Assembly (NCBI GenBank): GCA_019459325.1
Contig: JAIBFA010000073.1
Coordinates: forward strand, 1 to 64,000
Length of the DNA: 64,000 bases
Direction: 5' to 3'
DNA from: Thiobacillus sp.
Lineage (GTDB): Bacteria; Pseudomonadota; Gammaproteobacteria; Burkholderiales; Thiobacillaceae
The notes beneath the pieces are model-generated. The model was not told the DNA's origin, did no database searches, and saw nothing but the letters and a program-made list of their open reading frames with translations. Below are positions 56,202 through 64,000 of this stretch, in pieces. The number at the start of each line of letters is the position of its first letter. The first letter of the stretch is position 1. Made by a program: the position numbers and the translations under genes.

Positions 56202-56978
56202 TCAGGGATGCCGCAGATGCGCCGCGATTTCCTCCACTGACATGCGGGTGGTGTCGAGAACGGGAAGGGCATGGCGTGCGAACAGCCGCTCGGCGGCGGC
56301 GAGTTCGTCACGGCACTGCTGCAGGCTGGCGTAGCGGCTGTCGGGATAACGCACCTGACGGATGGCGGCGAGTCGCTCGGGCGACAGCGTCAGGGCGCGC
56401 AGGCGAGGCAGATGGGCGAGCAGGACGCCGGGCAGGCTGTCCTGCGCCAGATCGTCCGGGGTCAGGGGATAGTTGGCGGCGCGCAGGCCGTATTGCAGGG
56501 CGAGGTAGAGCGCGGTAGGCGTTTTGCCGACGCGCGAGACGCCGACCAGGATGAGGTCGGCTTGGTCGAGGCGCTCGGGATTGAGGCCGTCGTCCAGGTT
56601 GAGTGCAAAATTGACCGCGTCCATGCGCGATTCGTAGTCGTTGCTCATGCCGTGGGTGTGTCCGCCGCTGGGGATGGCGGGCTGACCCAGCGCAGTTTCG
56701 ACGGCGGGGGCGACGAGGTCGAAGACGTCGAACAGGCTGGCGTGGCTGTCGCGCAGGATGCTGCGCAGGGCCGGGTCGGACAGGGTGGAGAACACCAGGG
56801 CGCTCGGTGTGGCGGCAATCTGCGCGGCAGCAGCCTGCGTCTTCTCCGGGCTGTCGATGAAAGGCAGCGCAATCAGGCTAAACTCAAGTGCAGGAAACTG
56901 CGCCAGCACGCTTTTCGCCACCGCCTCGACGGTGACGCCGGTGTGGTCGGATACGCAGAATGCGATGCTTTTTTTCAT
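56202..56978 (-). CDS. ppsR: PEP synthase regulatory protein PpsR (DUF299)
   Basis: Bifunctional ADP-dependent kinase and Pi-dependent pyrophosphorylase that switches PEP synthase off and on by threonine phosphorylation. The 258-residue product has [25 protein letters not shown] at the start and the nucleotide-binding P-loop [17 protein letters not shown]. It is divergent from ppsA, its target, with only 10 bp between start codons. Length is slightly shorter than E. coli PpsR (277). Confidence 0.94.
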   Translation of the reverse strand: MKKSIAFCVSDHTGVTVEAVAKSVLAQFPALEFSLIALPFIDSPEKTQAAAAQIAATPSALVFSTLSDPALRSILRDSHASLFDVFDLVAPAVETALGQPAIPSGGHTHGMSNDYESRMDAVNFALNLDDGLNPERLDQADLILVGVSRVGKTPTALYLALQYGLRAANYPLTPDDLAQDSLPGVLLAHLPRLRALTLSPERLAAIRQVRYPDSRYASLQQCRDELAAAERLFARHALPVLDTTRMSVEEIAAHLRHP

Positions 56979-56988
56979 GAGGTGGATT

Positions 56989-59334
56989 ATGCCGGTCTCG
57001 GACGACTATATCGTTTCGCTGGATACCCTGTCGATGGACGATGTGCCGCGCGTGGGCGGCAAGAACGCCTCGCTCGGCGAAATGATCGGAAACCTGTCGC
57101 ACATGGGGGTCAAGGTGCCGGGCGGCTTCGCCACCACGGCGCAGGCGTTCTGGGACTTTCTCGATCACAACGACCTGCGTGCACGCATCAATGCGCGGCT
57201 GGCGACGCTCGACGTGGCGGACGTGACGGCGCTGGCTGCGGCGGGCGCGGAAATCCGCGCCTGGGTCGAGGCGGCTGCGCTGCCGCCCGCGCTGGAAGCC
57301 GGCCTGCGCTCGGCCTATGCCGGGCTCGGCAATGAAGTGTCGGTGGCGGTGCGCTCGTCGGCCACCGCCGAGGACCTGCCCGACGCCTCGTTTGCCGGCC
57401 AGCAGGAAACCTATCTGCACGTGCGTGGCGAGGACGACCTGCTGCGGTACGTGAGGAAGGTGTTCGCCTCGCTCTACAACGACCGCGCTATTGCTTACAG
57501 GGTGCATCACGGCTTCGCCCATGCCGACGTCGCGCTGTCGGCCGGCGTGCAGCGCATGGTGCGCTCCGACATCGCGTGTTCCGGCGTGCTGTTCACGCTC
57601 GATACCGAATCCGGATTCCGCGACGTGGTGTTCATCACCGCGGCCTATGGCCTCGGCGAAACCGTGGTGCAGGGTTCGGTCAATCCGGACGAGTTCTACG
57701 TGCACAAGCCGAAGCTGGCCGAGGGCTTTCCCGCTGTGGTGCGGCGCGAACTGGGCAGCAAGGCCACCCGCATGGTGTGGCGCGACGGCGCGACCGTGAT
57801 CGAGGACACCCCGGCCGAACTGCGGCGACAGTATTCGCTGAGCGATGCCGAAGTACTGGAACTGGCGAAGCAGGCGGTCACGATCGAACAGCACTATGGC
57901 CGTCCGATGGACGTGGAGTGGGCGAAGGACGGCGAAACCGGTGAGCTCTTCATCGTGCAGGCGCGGCCGGAGACGGTGAAGGCGCGTGCCAACGGCAACG
58001 GCGAGCGCTATGTGCTGGATGCTCGTGGCGAGGTGCGCATCACCGGCCGCGCCATCGGCCAGAAGATCGGCGCCGGCGAAGTGCGGCTGATCGCCAGCCC
58101 AGCCGAAATGAACCGGGTTCAGCCGGGCGACATCCTGGTCACCGACATGACCGACCCCGACTGGGAGCCGGTGATGAAGCGCGCGGCGGCGATCGTGACC
58201 AACCGCGGCGGACGCACCTGCCACGCCGCCATTGTGGCGCGCGAACTGGGCATCCCCGCGGTGGTGGGCACCGGCGAAGCGACCACGGTGTTGAAGGATG
58301 GGGAGTCTGTGACCGTGTCGTGCGCCGAGGGCGACACCGGCATGGTGTATGCGGGCAAGCTGCCATTTACGGTGGAGACGCTGGCGAGCGAAACCCTGGC
58401 CGCGCCGCCGGTGAAGCTGATGATGAACGTCGGCAATCCCGAACGCGCCTTCGAGTTCGCGCAGATTCCCAACCACGGCGTCGGGCTTGCACGACTGGAG
58501 TTCATCATCGCCCGCATGATCGGCGTGCACCCGCTGGCGCTGCTCGACTATGCCGGCCAGACGCCGGCGCTGCGCGACGAGATCGATGCGCGCACCGCGG
58601 GCTATGCCGACCCGGTGTCGTTTTACGTGGACAAGCTGGCCGAGGGCATCGCCACCCTGGCGGCCGCGTTCTGGCCGCAGCCGGTGATCGTGCGTCTGTC
58701 GGATTTCAAATCCAACGAATACGCCAACCTGGTGGGCGGCGACCGTTACGAGCCGAAGGAGGAAAACCCCATGCTGGGGCTGCGCGGCGCGGCGCGTTAC
58801 GTGTCGACGACGTTCCGTCCGGCGTTCGAACTGGAATGCCGGGCGCTGAAACAGGTGCGCGAGACGCTGGGATTTTCCAACGTCGAGGTGATGATTCCCT
58901 TCGTACGCACGGTGGAGGAGTGCGCAGCGGTAGTGAAACTGCTGGCGGAAAACGGCCTTGCGCGCGGCGAGAACGGCCTGCGGCTGATCATGATGTGCGA
59001 GATCCCGTCCAACGTGCTGCTGGCGGACGACTTTTTGCAGCATGTCGACGGCTTTTCCATCGGCAGCAACGACCTGACGCAGCTGACTTTGGGCATCGAT
59101 CGCGATTCCGGCCTGGTGGCCGAAGGCTTCGACGAGCGCAATCCGGCGGTGAAAAAGCTGCTGGCGGAGGCCATCGCCGCCTGCAACCGCCTCGGCAAGT
59201 ACATCGGCATCTGCGGCCAGGGGCCGAGCGACCACCCCGATCTGGCCGACTGGCTGGTAGCACAGGGAATCGGCTCGATTTCGCTCAACCCCGATACGGT
59301 GGTGGCTACCTGGCGCCGCCTGGCTAAGACTTGA
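56989..59334 (+). CDS. ppsA: Phosphoenolpyruvate synthase
   Basis: Converts pyruvate and ATP to PEP, AMP and phosphate for gluconeogenesis. The 781-residue product has the ATP-grasp domain ([39 protein letters not shown]), the phosphohistidine domain with [16 protein letters not shown], and the C-terminal PEP/pyruvate TIM barrel ([26 protein letters not shown]). GAGGTGG precedes the ATG at 56989. An autotroph would use it to make PEP from pyruvate. Its promoter must lie inside the divergent ppsR coding region. Confidence 0.97.
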   Translation: MPVSDDYIVSLDTLSMDDVPRVGGKNASLGEMIGNLSHMGVKVPGGFATTAQAFWDFLDHNDLRARINARLATLDVADVTALAAAGAEIRAWVEAAALPPALEAGLRSAYAGLGNEVSVAVRSSATAEDLPDASFAGQQETYLHVRGEDDLLRYVRKVFASLYNDRAIAYRVHHGFAHADVALSAGVQRMVRSDIACSGVLFTLDTESGFRDVVFITAAYGLGETVVQGSVNPDEFYVHKPKLAEGFPAVVRRELGSKATRMVWRDGATVIEDTPAELRRQYSLSDAEVLELAKQAVTIEQHYGRPMDVEWAKDGETGELFIVQARPETVKARANGNGERYVLDARGEVRITGRAIGQKIGAGEVRLIASPAEMNRVQPGDILVTDMTDPDWEPVMKRAAAIVTNRGGRTCHAAIVARELGIPAVVGTGEATTVLKDGESVTVSCAEGDTGMVYAGKLPFTVETLASETLAAPPVKLMMNVGNPERAFEFAQIPNHGVGLARLEFIIARMIGVHPLALLDYAGQTPALRDEIDARTAGYADPVSFYVDKLAEGIATLAAAFWPQPVIVRLSDFKSNEYANLVGGDRYEPKEENPMLGLRGAARYVSTTFRPAFELECRALKQVRETLGFSNVEVMIPFVRTVEECAAVVKLLAENGLARGENGLRLIMMCEIPSNVLLADDFLQHVDGFSIGSNDLTQLTLGIDRDSGLVAEGFDERNPAVKKLLAEAIAACNRLGKYIGICGQGPSDHPDLADWLVAQGIGSISLNPDTVVATWRRLAKT

Positions 59335-59355
59335 TTGCAGACAAGGGGTAAAGCG

Positions 59356-59796
59356 ATGCAAACACCGACGGCGACACCGCGCAGAGGCTGGCTGAAATGG
59401 TTGATCGGGGCGGCGTTACTGCCGCTGCTGGTGTTGGCCGCCTATCTCGCTTTCGTGCTGAACTGGTCGTATTCCGACGGCGAGCGCGCCGGATACCTGC
59501 AAAAATTTTCGCGCAAGGGCTGGCTCTGCAAGACCTGGGAAGGCGAGCTCGCGATGACCACGGTGCCGGGCGTGGCGCCCGTGCTGTGGAACTTTACCGT
59601 GCGCGACGAGGCGGTGGCCGACCGCCTGAATGCCCTGTTGGGCAGGCGCATCGTGTTGCATTACGAGGAGCACCGCGGCATTCCGACCACCTGTTACGGC
59701 GAAACCAGCCACTTTGTGACCCGCGTGCAGGAGATCGAAGACCCCGCCTCGCGGTGGTTCGACCCCGGCAGTGCCGCAGGCGTTGCGCGTCCCTGA
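59356..59796 (+). CDS. Conserved single-pass membrane protein of unknown function
   Basis: The 146-residue product has a short basic N-terminus, one membrane helix (LIGAALLPLLVLAAYLAFVL) and a soluble domain with WSYSDGERAGYLQKFSRKGW, CKTWEGELAM and EEHRGIPTTCYGET. AAGGGG lies before the ATG at 59356. It follows ppsA by 21 bp. Homologues are common in Proteobacteria but no function is established. Confidence 0.78.
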   Translation: MQTPTATPRRGWLKWLIGAALLPLLVLAAYLAFVLNWSYSDGERAGYLQKFSRKGWLCKTWEGELAMTTVPGVAPVLWNFTVRDEAVADRLNALLGRRIVLHYEEHRGIPTTCYGETSHFVTRVQEIEDPASRWFDPGSAAGVARP

Positions 59797-59845
59797 TCCG
59801 CAGCGGGCGGCCTGTGGCGCAAGGGTGGACGGTCGTTGTCCGTCA

Positions 59846-62381
<2,536 letters not shown>

Positions 62382-62417
62382 TCCGCGAAGCGGACAAAAC
62401 TGAACAAGGAAAAGTAA

Positions 62418-64000
<1,583 letters not shown>

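Noticed and set aside
56884-59361. An 825-codon open frame antisense to ppsA
   Set aside because: Mirror frame of a conserved gene with biased composition and no family motif.

Overview
The window comes from the chromosome of a GC-rich, sulfur-oxidising betaproteobacterium, most like Thiobacillus or a close relative. This is inferred from soxXY, a cytoplasm-facing sulfite dehydrogenase (soeABC) and an rhd-tusA-dsrE sulfur-relay set, together with betaproteobacterial housekeeping blocks (pilF-rodZ-ispG-hisS-yfgM-bamB-der, hflX-hflK-hflC-hisZ-purA, pyrG-kdsA-eno-ftsB). No insertion sequence, prophage, CRISPR array or plasmid gene was seen.

Layout. 1-11.9 kb is a sulfur-compound oxidation region: the start of a sox operon (soxX, soxY; minus strand, running out of the window), a BepA-like protease, moaC (molybdopterin synthesis), a TlpA-type thioredoxin with an unusual hydrolase-like partner, soeABC, a rhodanese, TusA, a DsrE-family protein and a FadL-type outer-membrane channel. 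12-17.2 kb holds pepA-holC-unknown-valS on the minus strand. 17.4-25.4 kb carries lptFG, a ferritin-like DUF455 protein, the ribosomal oxygenase roxA, a peroxiredoxin, a SlyD-like isomerase, accA and tilS. 25.5-34.4 kb is a tightly packed housekeeping run from ndk to der.

34.5-44.1 kb holds two small unknown genes, a GalT/HIT-type nucleotidyltransferase, a GAF-GGDEF-EAL protein and hflX-hflK-hflC-DUF2065-hisZ-purA. A tRNA-Leu(CAG) lies on the opposite strand at 44.2 kb. 44.3-53.8 kb carries rnr-rlmB, a methionine-rich secreted protein, a RIO1-like kinase next to ycaO, a TPR protein, a SenB-like glycosyltransferase, an rRNA methyltransferase and a DUF3579 protein. 53.9-64 kb holds a membrane GGDEF-EAL protein, the divergent ppsR/ppsA pair, a small membrane protein, and pyrG-kdsA-eno-ftsB, where ftsB is cut by the window end.

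How the genes fit together. Sox proteins oxidise thiosulfate in the periplasm. Rhodanese, TusA and DsrE-type proteins pass sulfane sulfur in the cytoplasm, and SoeABC oxidises the resulting sulfite and sends electrons to quinone. MoaC helps supply the SoeA cofactor. The FadL-like channel may bring hydrophobic substrates through the outer membrane. The regulatory DNA here is notable: a structured leader before soeA, a promoter overlapped by an operator-like palindrome before the rhodanese gene, and a strong intrinsic terminator between tusA and dsrE. Most of the remainder is core metabolism, ribosome biogenesis and envelope assembly.
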